Assembly (NCBI RefSeq): GCF_030272615.1
Contig: NC_081413.1
Location: 188,322,669 to 188,386,668 of the forward strand
Source: Cryptomeria japonica
Lineage: Eukaryota > Streptophyta > Pinopsida > Cupressales > Cupressaceae
Reading direction: 5' to 3'
Length of the DNA stretch: 64,000 bases
Below the pieces are notes generated by a model. That model worked only from the letters and a program-made list of their open reading frames with translations, was not told the origin of the DNA and ran no database searches. Position 1 is the stretch's first letter; each line of letters begins with the position of its first letter. Positions 1 to 11,464 of this stretch are shown here, piece after piece. The translations under genes were made by a program, and so were the position numbers.

Positions 1-54
1 GAGTTTTGATCATGCCTAGTGTTGTTTAGGGTTTTTGAAGTTATAGGATCAAGT
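1..54 (+). repeat. Fragment matching the 5' part of element A
   Basis: These 54 bases match the reverse complement of 9249-9302 with about four mismatches (shared core GTTTAGGGTTTTTGAAG). In element A this stretch lies 129-182 bp from the 5' terminus. Just to the right the sequence becomes gypsy RNase H coding on the minus strand, so this is probably the truncated edge of another A-like copy that extends off the window. The element context beyond the left edge cannot be seen. Confidence 0.5.
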
Positions 55-430
55 ACGTAAAGTTGCAAGCCTATGAACATGCTTATTCCGTCTCCTAGGA
101 ATGCTTTGGATGTTGAAGGCCTCAAATCCTTCAATCAAATCCCAAACCCTTTGTTTGTACGATTTGAGTAAGTTATTCTTTGTTATGCTTTGATCTCTGA
201 TATGATTAACAACTAACTCACTATCCCCAAATACCTGCAAAGATTTGATCTCTCTTTTGTGCAAGTTGGAGACCTTGGACTAGGGCTTCATATTCGGCCA
301 TATTGTTGGTGCAACCAAAATGAAGCCTAAAAGAGAAGAAATATTTCTCTCGCTCAGGAGAAAGAAGCATTACACCAGCACCATTCTTGTTTCTTGAACC
401 ATCAAAAAACATGCTCCATAACCCCTTCAA
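49..430 (-). pseudogene. gypsy-1 RNase H domain, broken
   Basis: Two overlapping minus-strand frames encode the RNase H of a Ty3/gypsy pol. The N-terminal part (221-430) shows FDGSRNKNGAGVML and CTNNMAEYEALVQGL, which are the first acidic residue and the AEYEAL helix of plant gypsy RNase H. The second part (49-264) shows LQVFGDSELVVNHIR and RRRNKHVHRLA. A frameshift separates the two parts. RNase H would degrade the RNA of the RNA/DNA hybrid during reverse transcription. The protease remnant lies only about 100 bp upstream (530-988), so the reverse transcriptase has been deleted. The element is dead. Confidence 0.8.
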
Positions 431-529
431 ATCTTCTCGTGTCTTGATGAGGTTAGGAATAGGAATATCCTCCTCATGAATACAATAGGTACCGAGCTTA
501 GCCTTCTCACTTTTAGCTAATGGATCAAA

Positions 530-988
530 CTAGAAAGCGTTGCCCCACTCATCTAGCAAGCAATCAAGAACCTCTTCTAGAAGAGTAGCAAGCTCATTGA
601 CAATACACTTCTCCCCCTCTTCACGCAAAGTGCAATTCATGTTTATAGGGCTGGTGGTGTAAGGCTCAATGTGGTTTTGTACAATGGGTTTTGCTTTTAT
701 GGTAACCTTGGTACCATACCTTGTTCGAAATAGCATGTGGAACCAAACAGAAGACAAATATCTACCTATCTTGGCGGTGAAGTCTCTAGACAGACAGATG
801 GCAAAGAAGGCAAGGAGGTCAATAATTGACATGTCTTGTAAGATAGTGCAACCAGGGCATGCATGCAAAGTTAACTTCACATTTTTAACTATCCCTACTG
901 TCTTCATAGAAGTGCCTTCCAATTGGACAACTCCCTTAGTCACAATTTCATATTCTGGTGCAGGGGCACTTAAGGTGTGATAGAACAC
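530..988 (-). pseudogene. gypsy-1 protease/pol N-terminal region
   Basis: An open 152-residue minus-strand stretch carries motifs typical of the region after the aspartic protease core in plant gypsy polyproteins: VVQLEGTSMKTVGI, LTLHACPGCTI, AICLSRDFTAKIG and LFRTRYGTKV. The catalytic DSG lies upstream and is found, altered, in the 2293-2994 fragment. The two pieces overlap by roughly ten residues around the EY...VV..G segment, so they are either one gene split by the 989-2290 sequence or two element copies. The link to RNase H at 49-430 lacks the reverse transcriptase. Confidence 0.7.
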
Positions 989-2292
989 TTGTGTAGGTCC
1001 TAAATGGATATGGTAGGTCCAATGCTACCAATGCTTGTAATAAGCCCTAAGGCTCCAAAGTTGTATACTTGGTCACAAGCCTTGTATGGGCATTTTATTT
1101 ATGTTTTTGGTGTCTAGGGATCCTAGAGATGTGGTGTATCCAATTTGTAACCTTCAATACGAAGGCAAGTGTGTGATGTCATAATATGTCAAAAGTTGCT
1201 ATGTTGTCATGAGCAATTTTTGCAACTTTTTGAGTTGTGGTTGCCCAACGGCTAGTTGGTTGCATTTTGTACGTTGGGAAGTGGTTAGAAGGCTTCCTTA
1301 GTCTTATTTAAGCCTGAGGAACGATTCCCAAAGGTTACATTAAGGCTTTGAATGAAATTTATGCTCCCTACCAATCTGAAACTATCATTTTTACTACTTT
1401 TTCTTGGGTTCTTGGTCTGGGTATGGATTTGTACGGATTTCTGGAGGATCTAATGTTTTGAAACAAGTGTAGCAGTGAATCACCTCTCATTTGAAGTTGG
1501 TTTGAGGTCTTGAAATTCTGTGATCGAGGAGTAGTTGATTTTTCTTCCTCGCTGCCTGGTAAAACCCTCAAAACCAGGGTTTGGATGCAAAAGGAGACCC
1601 TATTCAACATTCCTCTATGGGAAAGGTCTGAAACCCCGAGGAATGTTGGATTACCATGTATACTAGTTGTTTTGCTTGGTTTGGGGAGCAGAAGATTTCG
1701 CCTTGGCACTGTTGGAGTGATGCCCTAGACTTGGCATCTCCATGTGGCAAGTCTGTGCAGTGAGGGATTGAATGAATCCTTGGGACAGTGGACACAATGG
1801 TGGTAAAAGTTTGCATGGGAAGGACCCTTAGGCATGTGCAGACCCTCTCCAAGAGCCCTGACTTCCTCTCCATCCGACTGGTGAAGGTTTTGAGGCCTAA
1901 ACCTCTATACCGACTAGTTAGACCAAAATTAGGCCCAATAGGGTTTGAAAACTTGCACTTAAAACCCAGATGTAGAAGTTTGAAATCTTTTAGAATGCCC
2001 AAAAGGGTACTTGAATATCAAATTTGTTCAGGGGGTTGTTTAGGTAGTTTGATAGGTAAAGTGGGAAAAGTTCAAATGGAGGGCTAATTGCTTGTAGCCC
2101 TATTTCCTAGGTCCATAGGGGCAAAAGGCACAAAGGACTTATAAATACCTATCAAAGGGGACAAGGTCAATGCAAATACCATATAAAACATATACAACAA
2201 CTCACATATGATAGATTCCACCATTTGAGCAAAAGGTCCTGTTGGCAAAGGGCTTGGGGGTTGAGAGATGTCTTGGTTTAGGGGTTGAATAT
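989..2292. other. Non-coding stretch, probable LTR-type DNA
   Basis: No convincing gene is seen. A TATA-like string (CTTATTTAAGCC) occurs near 1301 on the plus strand, and another (AGGTATTTATAAGTCC on the minus strand) near 2140-2155. The stretch separates two protease pieces of the same minus-strand gypsy type, so it may be an inserted LTR. I could not find matching target duplications. Open frames here have no recognisable motifs. Confidence 0.4.
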
Positions 2293-3032
2293 TTAGGAGT
2301 AGGAGTCTCCTAGAGAAACTAAGTTGTCTTGAGAAGATTGATCCTTGGGAAGGATCAAGGACAAGCTTGATAACCTTTGGAAGGTTGGAGAGGTTGGACC
2401 ATTGGATGGTGCCAAGTGTTGACCCCTAAAGAAGAAACCAAGGTATTTGCCCATTACCACCAAACCCTCTGCATTATATTCTATACCAAGAAGGTTAGCT
2501 ACCTTCTTAGGCATGACTGAGTTGCTAGGTTTTGAATCTATCATACAATTGTGAACTAAGTTATCTCCCATGATTAAAGAGAGATAGAAGGGGGGAGGCT
2601 TATTGATCTTGCTTGAATCTTCTTCCTCCTTTGGTTGTACCAAACTAGTGGATACTGTCTTCCTGTTGACCGCAATCTCATTGCTTGTTTGGTAGATGTC
2701 CTTCAATGCCTCCTTAAGAAAATCCCTTTGAGATGGGATGGAAAGGGCCTCCCACATAGAGACATTGAGATTGGCTTTCTTCATTTGGTCAACTATATTG
2801 AAAGGAACACCAACTGATTTTGAAGGCCCCTTTGAAGCTATAAGGTCTATCTTTGTTCTTGGGGCAACTTGGGCCTCCTCTTGCCTCCTACTCCCTTGAA
2901 TGGTATTTTGACTTGTACTTGGATAGCTACCTTGGGTGTTGGAGCTTGGGCAGAAGTTGAAGGTGAGGCACCCTCTACCACTTTCCTTTTTCACCTTGCG
3001 TATTGTAGCATAGCATCACCATTTGTCTAGTT
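2293..3032 (-). pseudogene. gypsy-1 gag C-terminus and protease start
   Basis: Minus-strand reading gives a gag-pol junction. A basic stretch near 2990 contains RKVKKESGRG in one frame, and a neighbouring frame reads KVVEGASPSTSAQAPTPKV, which shows a frameshift. Next come a linker with VPFNIVDQMKKANLNVSMWE and the protease start IDSKPSNSVMPKKVANLLGIEY. The catalytic motif expected in this family is DSG(A); here it reads DSK, so the protease would be inactive. The sequence stops at TATAC (3033-3037), the left target duplication of element E. Gag resumes beyond E at 19243. Confidence 0.7.
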
Positions 3033-3724
3033 TATACTGTTGTCCTCATTTTTGGCTAAGTCACAAAAACAGGACAACCCTTACAAATTTTGTCTAGTTT
3101 TTAGCTCATTTTCTCTAAGAACGCTTTTCGAGGTAGTCTTCATTCCTCCTCATGTGTGATTTAGGACTTGTTTTTGTGTGTTTTATGCACATCACATTCA
3201 AAATAAAATACCAAAGCACTTTACCCTCTCCTGAACAAAATCACCTCAGATGCTAAGGATAAGACCAACTAAAACGATTCCAAGGTTTCTACAGTCAGGT
3301 CTTGACGAGTGGGTAACTCAGTGGTCGATGTGAATTGCTGTTTTCACTTGGGGACTTACACAATTGTTCGAATTAACTTCATTTATCATGATATGGAATG
3401 GGCGTGCTGATAACTTAGAATATGGCAATGTAGTTCTGGACTCAATTCTAACAAGACTTACTAAAAAAAATGGCAAAAGGGAATAGGGTTTAGGAAATCT
3501 ATTCTAAGCCTAGGAATGTAGGAAATGATGAACAAATTTAGTGGAATCAAACTAGGCAAGGTCTCACCATCAAATCGAACAAATTTTGACACAAGCTTAG
3601 TGTAATCATCTAGGGTATATTTCATAGATTTTAAAACTATTACCATCAAGCATTGAGACCATCCAAGTTGATGCATAACAATGGATATGTAATAATCGAA
3701 GTTTAAGTTTGCATAAATTTTCAG

Positions 3725-3777
3725 TTGACCACGCAAGGCGCACTTACAATCAACAAGAGGCTAGTGGTATGGATTCA
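3725..3777 (-). other. Conserved 3' block of the A/B/D family
   Basis: This block (ACGCAAGGCG, then CAACAAGAGGCTAGTGGTATGG) is shared in the same relative place by B (18239-18286, opposite strand) and D (27650-27700). It lies between the second TATA box and the 3' end. Its conservation among otherwise diverged copies is part of the evidence that A, B and D are one family. Its function is unknown. Confidence 0.6.
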
Positions 3778-4005
3778 TAGATTCCACACAAATATACTCA
3801 ACAATTCTTTCATTCAATCTAACAAACATGAAAGCAAATTCTAATCTAAAATTCTAATCTAACTTGGAGGAATTGAGAACCTTGAATGCAAGACAACACT
3901 TGAAAAACAAAATCACCATCAAGTCAAACAATGATTTATATTCAAAAAGTTGTAGCATATACCAACAATTCTACAAAAACTCTCTTACAAATGAGAGGCA
4001 ATGAG

Positions 4006-4106
4006 GTATATATAGAGTCTCATACAAAATGGATGGCCACGATTAAAACTAAGTCAAGGGCCAAGATCATGCCAACAAAACCCTAGAGTTGCCCTAATTA
4101 GGGTTT
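4006..4106 (-). promoter_or_regulatory. Telobox and second TATA box of element A
   Basis: On the minus strand CCCTAATTAGGGTTT (4106-4092) is followed about 75 bp later by CTCTATATATACC (4016-4006). The same order, telobox palindrome then TATA, is found downstream of the ORF in B, C and D. Such an arrangement fits a U3 promoter near the 3' end of an LTR. Activity is not shown by sequence. Confidence 0.55.
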
Positions 4107-4189
4107 ACATAAAAAATGGAGCCACCAACATATGGCCCAATATAAAGACGCCTAGTCATCAAATAGGGAATCTTCTAGAAGATTCTGTC

Positions 4190-6859
4190 CTACATCTCTC
4201 TCTCTCTCCTAGCATACACCAAGAATCTAGCCAATACAAAATCTAACTCCTCCATGGAAATGCTGGGTAAGGTATCCTGCTGTAAATCGGTCACGTCCAA
4301 AACATCCGAGCAAACATCCAAAGTGTTCTCCCAATCTGGCATAAGCTTCTCCAAATTATGAACATTAATCAACAAAGAGACCAAATCATCTCTCTTTTCT
4401 CTATTTCTCCATCCAATTTCACATTGATAGCCTTAAGGGTGTCACCAACCTCCTGAAATTCATGCTCTTTTGTAGTACAACCAAGGGCAATTGAAGTAAT
4501 TTGGAAATCCATGGGAGTAGCAATGTCTGCCATCACACCTCCAATAGGAACAACCACCTGCGCAATCCGCATTCTTGTCTCATCTCTAGCTATGTGTGCC
4601 AAAATCTCAGCTCTCTTAGGTTCTCTCTCCTTATTGCTCCTAGCTAAGTAGTCATCAATGTCATCAATAGGCTGTGCCTCTATCATCTTTTTACTTTTCT
4701 CCATACTCTTCATCAGCCAATCGGGAATAGCGGCCATCTCCATACCATCATCGGGACACATCTCTTGATCAAGCCCTCTCAATGCCGAGATAACATCATC
4801 ATCATCATCATCATCATCATGATTATCCCTAGTCAAATCGTATACATTCTTTCCCAAACTAACCTCCAAAAGGACAGTAGGGGATCCCAACTGATCATTA
4901 TCCTCATTAGGTGGAGCAAATGTTGTTGTGGCATGTAAATCCTGAATATTCTCTGGTAGTATCACTGTTTTGGAACATTGCTCAGTCCCCTTGTTTTGTT
5001 CTGGTACTTCAACTTCCTTGGTTGAGGAGACACTGAGGGGTGGTGAAGGAATGATAGGCGAAGGAATGATAGTCTTTTGCTTCTTCTTCTTAACCTCCTC
5101 AATCTTCTTTCCTCTAGCTTTGACTTCTCCTAGTGTGTTCTTCCTTCTCTTGGGAGCTTGACTCTCCTCATCTGCATGAATCCTGATATCACTAATAGTC
5201 CTCTGATCATCTTCGGAACAGGATTCCTCTGGTTTCATCTTTTCATAAGTGAAGGTAACACCCATATCAACTAATCTGTTCATTTGAATATCCACCCATG
5301 CTCGGGAGAAACTCAAGACCTCTCTCATCAATACATTCAAATCTATTTCTTCTGGCTCTGACCAATTAGGCAATAGAATCGCCTTCTTCATTTCATTTTC
5401 ATATTGTGGATGCGTATGATCCTTGTCATCTAACACTTGGTCAGGAATGAGAAAAAGTCCACACTTCCTCATGAAATCCACTGACATTCTGGACCACATT
5501 TTTCTCTTTATTGCCTACTCGTCCATCAAGTTGGCCCAATAATCTTCTATGAATACCTTGTGGATGAACTTTTCTCCCCCGATCCTTCTAACTTTCTTAT
5601 CTGGATCAAACCTTTCTCTTCTCTTGTATGTGCAAATCGATAGAATGCAAGTTCCTCACTTGCTGTGCTGGCTGCTAAGGCAAATTGGCATACCTCCAAT
5701 GTCTTCCCAATTGAAATAGGAAATGACATGCCCGTTCTATGCTTTTCCTTCTGGATAGAATCAAACTCCAAAAGCTATCTCACCACTTCTAACAAGATCA
5801 CTTTGTCAGAAGGATACTTAGGAAGCCTGTAGGGTTCGGATTGAAATCCATGAATCCTAAGGTATGTGAAAGTGGGAAACTGTATATACCACGATCCATA
5901 TTTCTCTATCAGCTCTGTTGCCTCCTTGGACAACCTCCTATGGACTCCACCTTGCAACATTTGCGTTATGTACATTGTGAATACATCATTCACTCTCTTA
6001 TAATCTTCCATTCGATACATGTTCAGCTGTGGATAGCACTCATAACTCCTGAATTGTCCTTGTCCATTCCCGACTTCACCTCTGCATATCAATCCCTTGT
6101 AAGTAACAAATAGTGCAAGTAGGTATACCAAATAGGAAGTCATGGCGAATGACCTGGATCGCTCCACATTCCTCAGCTGAAAATCCAAATTGTCACTTAT
6201 GATTTTAGACCAATTTATCAATGTTCCTTTCAGACAATCCTGGATGAAATAGAACATCCATCCATTGTATATTGCACCTTGCGGCATCCCATCACTCGGT
6301 TAAGCAGGAATACTAAATCACTATATTCATCTTTGAAGTCTGTGCACATGAGTGTCTTGGGAGCCTTGGAATGATGAGTCCTAGGCTTGATCATCCATTC
6401 CTTGTTCACTACGGTTTTGCACGCATCCATCTTCTTCTTATATCGGTCTTCATATTCATCCTTAGTTATATCTTTCATGTCCGCTCTACGTGGAATTCCA
6501 AACACCTCAACAATCGCATCCTTAGCAAGGTAGGCAATGATGGCACCCTTAGGAGTCTTGATCACTCAAGAGCGAGGATCATAACATCGTGCACACTCCA
6601 GGATAAGCTTACTGCACTGTATGGACTGCGGGAATCCAACGGCCTGATAAATGCCACTCTTCATAATGTTCACATAAGCTGGGGAAGGAATCTGGCTCCC
6701 AATTCCGAACATCCGCTGTCGCATCTAGCTCATGTGCAGAAAATGCATGTTCGTGTCCGTATTCTCCTTCCATCTGGATGACATCTTGGATTTTGGATAG
6801 AATCTAGTCTCAACTATCTTTTGTTGTTCTCTCCTTTCCTTGAGTCCGGACTTCGACAT
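4190..6859 (-). pseudogene. Broken copy of the family ORF (element A)
   Basis: This is a decayed homologue of the 1073-residue protein of element B (14516-17737). The start ATG is at 6859 (MSKSGLKERREQ). An in-frame TGA falls at codon 98 (6568-6566), a second stop near 5775, and frame changes occur near 6290, 5500 and 4380. Matches to B run in order: SGIYQAVGFPQSIQC, GWMFYFIQ, FTMYITQMLQGGVHRRLS, IQFPTFTYLRIHGF, SVDFMRKC, NWSEPEEIDL and a C-terminal PSISMEELDFVLARF. An acidic DDDDDDDD run is encoded by an ATC-type microsatellite. It is shorter than B (about 890 codons). The function is unknown, and this copy cannot make a full protein. Confidence 0.85.
4792..4820. repeat. (ATC)n microsatellite inside the broken ORF
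   Basis: About nine consecutive ATC triplets encode the aspartate run of the element A ORF on the minus strand. Element B has only scattered acidic residues in the corresponding region, so the expansion is specific to this copy. Confidence 0.9.
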
Positions 6860-8290
6860 TGTACCTGTACAAAGCTAGAAGTTAGAACTTTGGAAAATAT
6901 TCTTGACAAAAATTCTGATTTCCTAATGATTTAGACAAATTTGGGTATGGAAATCGGGAAAATAATCCACTCTCAATAGATTTCAAGAGTAGAATGCAAA
7001 ATGTGACAAGGCTAGGGTATAAAACCCTCATGAAATTCATTAAAATCAATAATTTTTAGACCAAAGTTTGAAGACGCCTCCTTTTACTTAGGAAATTTAC
7101 CAAAATAGAGTGCAAAGGAGTATAGCGGATCAAACAATGACTATGGAAAGGTGTGAAAGGTTATGTTTTCACACATAGCTACGTTTGAAGCCACCTTCCG
7201 AGGTCAACAATGGCTGCCAAAAAATCTGAAGATAACCTGCAACTTCACAAATTACTCTCAAAAAATAGATTGCAATCACCCAAATATGCACAAATTTGAT
7301 GAAAATCGATTTCAATGGTGAAAGAATCAATCTGGAGAATGTAAGTATGGCTGGTAAAAAGAATATTTTTTGAGGACAATTCTGAAAATGAATTGTTTCC
7401 GACTTACCAGCACCTTGCGAAGTAGTATAAATCCCTGAAAATGATCAAAAAATGATTTAAAAGTGTCTTCCAAACAAAATCGTCAAAGTTGACAAGTGGC
7501 TGGAAATGAAGTTTTTTTTAGGACAGCCGCCTATCAATGGAGTTTCAGACTTGTAACAACTTAAATAAGCTCTGAAAATGCCTCCAATCAGCCTTTAGAC
7601 AAAATCGTCTTAGGCACAAATAAGCTGTTAACGAAGTATATATCTGAAAATGTCATGCACAACCAGCAATGGAGGTCGAAAGATTTCAGCAATGGAGGCA
7701 AATAACAGGTCTGAGAACATCAACCAGCAAACTTCCAATAATGGCGCCACACACCAAAGAGGAATATCACCAAAAATGGAGGTAAAAAACCCCTCAAAAC
7801 AAAAATCGTCTTCCTCCCAAAAATGGCGCCACCTCCCAAAAATCGCATAAGTCTGAAAAATGAAGCTTCAACACACTCCAATGGCAGCCAAGAAAAAATC
7901 GCCTTGGGCTGGAAATGAGGAAAAATGGGCGACAAAACAATCTTCAACCCAATGTGTCAACTTGACACTTCACCAAAATTTGCCAACTGAAGGAGAAATC
8001 GCTTTAGCAAGCACACACTTGGTAAATATAATAATATAATAATGCTGGCCGCCTCCTTTTAAACTTGCTTTCACCTTGAACTTTTACCACACAAGCTATG
8101 TGGGATAAAAAACTTGCACTTATACTTGCTTGGCAAAAACCGTTTTGCTTCTAGAAGGTAAAAAATTATTAAATGCTCATTGCAAATCATTTATTTATTT
8201 ATTTATTTTTTTAAAATAATCGTTGCACTTCATAAAAACAATTAAATTTGAGGCTCACTTTATTGAAAGATTTTAAAATTTAGATCAATA
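6860..8290 (-). other. 5' leader region of element A
   Basis: No gene is seen. The stretch lies between the ORF start and the motif array. It contains loosely repeated strings such as AAAATCGTC/AAATCGCC and CAATGGAG or AATGGCGCC at 70-100 bp intervals (about 7190-7990), which look like an old array. No clear TATA box comparable to those in B and D was found. The plus-strand open frame at 7650-7850 has repeat-derived composition and no motif. Confidence 0.5.
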
Positions 8291-8300
8291 ATGACCAATA

Positions 8301-8915
8301 GGGGAAAATTGATTTTAATTGGGATAAAAATCCCAACAAACTTCATTAAAAAATCATTAAATATCCCCTTTGGGGAATCGCCCCAAGTAGGGACAAAAAT
8401 CCCTATAAAAAATTCATCAACTTGAACAAAAATGGGTCCAGGGGAAAATCGATTTGGGTCTGGAATCAAAATTCTAACTTAAACTTCATCACTTAGCACA
8501 AAAATCCTCCTAGGGGAAAATCGACCCTTGTCTGGACATTCATCCAGACACAAAAATCATCAAAATCATTCCCAATGGAAATTTGCCTAGGGTCTGGAAT
8601 GAATATCCACATAAAAATCCACAAAATATCGTCACAAAAGTCCTAGTGGAAAATCGATCCATGTCAGGAGTCATCATAAAAGTCATCTGTAACCTTATCC
8701 ACACTCCTAGTGGAAAAACGAAGGTAGTCAGGAAAAATCCCAACACTTAGTCAAATTCTTAGTCATCTAGTGGAAAATGGCCCCAAGTATGGATTTTGAA
8801 TGGTGGAAAAATAGGGCATGTCTGGATTCTAGGGGAAATTCATGTCTAGTCTGGATTTTGAGTGGGGGAAAATCATGGGTAGTCAGGAATATGAGGGGAA
8901 AAACACCTCTAGTGT
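8301..8915 (-). repeat. Array of GGGGAAAATCGA-type motifs in element A
   Basis: On the plus strand, motifs of the form (T/A)GGGGAAAATCGA followed by TGTCTGGA recur at about 8301, 8372, 8441, 8513, 8575, 8646, 8710, 8770, 8805, 8832, 8866 and 8894. Spacing is 60-72 bp, dropping to roughly 30-35 bp at the right end. The intervals between motifs are not well conserved. The position matches the hairpin arrays of B and D, but the motif differs. Confidence 0.7.
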
Positions 8916-9390
8916 GGAATTTTGACCTTTTAACCCTTAGACTATGGATTTTCATCCGGAAAATGATGATTTTTCCACTCAAAATGACTAGGAAACTTCA
9001 AAAGTCAATAAAACTCATTTGGACTTAGGCAAATTTGCCAAAGATTTGAGCTAAACACAAGGAAACCTATCGGGATAAAGTGCAAAATCAACTTGAATAT
9101 CTTCCTAGGAGTGAGAAAACAACTCCAAATGGTCCTAAAATATCTTAGCACTTAAAAAATCAATGACGAGGACGTTTAAAAACACGTTAACGCTCAAAAG
9201 GTCTACACTTAGACAAAATTAGGATCATTTAAAATCTCAACTTTATGCGCTTGATCCTATAACTTCAAAAACCCTAAACGACAATAGGCATGATTAAAAT
9301 TCCGAGACTCGGGCATGGGAAACTCAAAATTGCCCACTATGTTGCTAAAACCCTAAACTAACCAACGTGGAAAGCAGGAAAAGAGGGGGT

Positions 9391-9407
9391 CCCCATTTGC
9401 AATGGGG
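9391..9407. other. 5' terminal palindrome of element A
   Basis: CCCCATTTGCAATGGGG is a near-perfect 17-bp palindrome located 24-40 bp from the 5' terminus. It recurs in the same place in B (11047-11063), C (32450-32465) and D (31348-31364). This makes it a strong family landmark and possibly a protein-binding site. Confidence 0.8.
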
Positions 9408-9492
9408 TGATGTGTGAAAAGGTCACAACAAGCGATTTTTGATTCAAAGGTTCTAGTCCTTTTCTGGGTCTTTTAAGTTAGTTTTATGTTTT

Positions 9493-10139
9493 GGTGTAAA
9501 TCGGGGTTACAAACCTGAATTACACTTCCCCTTCAAAATTTTAAGGTTGGGTGCAAATTGTGTTTGTAACCCCGATTTACACCATTTCATAGCCAAGTCT
9601 TTCATGTCAGGTGAAAGTCGGAGTTATAACCTTGACCTACACCTAAAGCCTTAGAAATCTTGTTTTTGGTGCAAGGCAGGGTTACAACCCCGACTTACAC
9701 CAAGTCTTCCTATTATGGTGCAAGGCGGGGTTATAACCCCAACTTGCACCAAGTCAGCTCATTTTGGTGTAGATTGGGGCCGTAACCTCGACCTACACCG
9801 AGTCCCCTTGAAACGGTGCAGATCGGGGTCGTATCCCCAATCTACACCAAGTCTTCCCTTAGCGGTGCATGTGGGGGTTATAACCTCAACCTACACCGTT
9901 TGCCATTTGCATTTTTCCTAAGTGCCAAGAGTCAGTGCAAATCGGGGTTATAACCTCGACTTGCACCATATTTCCTTCTTAGGTGTAAATCGGAGTTATA
10001 ACCCCGATTTGCACCATAGTCAATTTTTCTTCCCTTTGTTTTTGCATAAGTGCAAATCGGACTTATAAGTCCGATATGCACCTATATGACTGTTGACCCT
10101 TTTCAAATGCAAATCGGACTTATAAGTGCGAAATGCACT
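9493..10139. repeat. Twelve-unit hairpin array in element E
   Basis: Twelve imperfect palindromes of 34 bp start at 9493, 9550, 9610, 9668, 9717, 9766, 9815, 9864, 9934, 9982, 10049 and 10106. A typical unit is GGTGCAAATCGGGGTTATAA...CCCCGATTTGCACC, able to fold into a stem with almost no loop. Four successive intervals (9668 to 9864) are exactly 49 bp. Arm changes are often matched on the other side, for example GGACTTATAAGTCC at 10060. Linkers are unrelated to one another. Confidence 0.9.
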
Positions 10140-11046
10140 TCTTAAACCTCGATTGGCAATTTTTGGTCATTTTTGTCCAACTTTGGGAATTCTTCAAATC
10201 CATTTCTTCAACTCCACTCCAGATGCCAGATTCAGCACATTGGGATGATTGTTAAATACAGGCTACCAAACGAGGACATGAAGACTCCATTGGTTAAGAA
10301 TGTTGGAAACAAGACGAGGCTCCAGACACTTAGTCATTTTTATGCATCTCTAGTCTAGTGTCATTTTGTAATCTCAACAGACACCTCAAGTGTCATTTTG
10401 TATTCAAGTTTTTGCATCCAAAACTTGCATGTGTCCTAAGTCAAATTGAACTCTACCTTTGACTTGATCACAAATTATTTTTAACTTTCCTAGTTTTATG
10501 CTGCACCTCTCCTCTATACATATGAGGTTGCTTATTGTAATTTGGATCTATTATCTTTAATCTATATGCCGAAACTTTGCCAACGTGGAGCAAAAGTGAA
10601 ACATTGTGTTCCTCTTGTGATTTTACAAACTTGATGAAATAAGAAGAAAGCTTTGGCATCTAGACTTTGTGTTGGATTCATTTGTGGTTTACGGTGAGGG
10701 TGTTCTTATGTCATTTTCATTGTAAATTCTTATTTTGCTCAAGTAAAGGTGTTGTTGAGGAAATATTGTTAAAGAATAGAAACAATTGTTGGTTTGTGAA
10801 CTTTGTGCCATTTTTCAGCTCTTGTAATTAGGATTAAGAATAGGTGAAAGATGGCATTTTGAAGACTTTGAGCTTCATTTTGTCATCTTAGTAGAAGGAG
10901 ATAATAACTTGAAGACTCCGAGCTTCATATTGTTATTCCAAGAAAAGATTATCAAAAGTTGTAATAGGATATCAAGATAAAGACTTTGTGCTTTACTTTG
11001 TTGTCTTAGTGCACAACTATGGCTGTTGTGACCATTTCACACATCG

Positions 11047-11063
11047 CCCCATCGCAAATGGGG
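11047..11063. other. 5' terminal palindrome of element B
   Basis: CCCCATCGCAAATGGGG corresponds to the palindrome of A, C and D, with two changed bases in the centre. The arms CCCCAT and ATGGGG are retained. Confidence 0.75.
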
Positions 11064-11464
11064 ACCCCCTCTTTTTGCTTGTTTTTCGCTCGTTTTCGCT
11101 TTTGTTTTTAGGATTTTGCTAGTTGGTTGGTTGTCTGGATTTAGGGCCAAGCCTTAGGGTTTTAAATTTTGCCTTTTCAAGCCAAAATCCAGTCATTTTT
11201 GAGAGCTTCTGAGCTTCTTTTCTAGAATGCAAATTTTTGAATGCAATGATTTCGCCAAAATGGTCTAATTTTCAATTAGAATGTTCATGCAGGACTTAAA
11301 CTTTTCTAAGTGTTGACCGTCAATATGAATTTTTGTCTGATTGAATATTTTGACCAAATTTTGACTTTTTTGAATGTTGATCTTGGGCATTGGAATTGAT
11401 TTGTTTTCGCCTCGTGAAGTGTTAAAATGTGAAAAATCTTGTTATTTTGGCCTGTAGGAGCAAA

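Larger units (their letters stand above)
3169..9430 (-). mobile_element. Element A: decayed copy of the ORF-carrying family
   Basis: On the minus strand the copy starts TGTTGTGACC at 9430 and carries the 17-bp palindrome at 9391-9407. It then has a long motif-rich 5' region, a broken ORF (6859-4190), a telobox (4092-4106), a TATA box (4006-4016) and a 3' end. The 3' end aligns base for base over about 44 positions with the ends of C (24325) and D (27117). The right flank is AGCGA, but the left flank at 3164-3168 is GGACT, so no target duplication is visible. The left end may be altered, or the boundary may be off by a few bases. Confidence 0.7.

Noticed and set aside
3033-3060. TGGTGATGCTATGC near 3010 as a primer-binding site for element A
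   Set aside because: It does not directly follow a CA terminus and lies in gypsy-1 gag sequence outside E.
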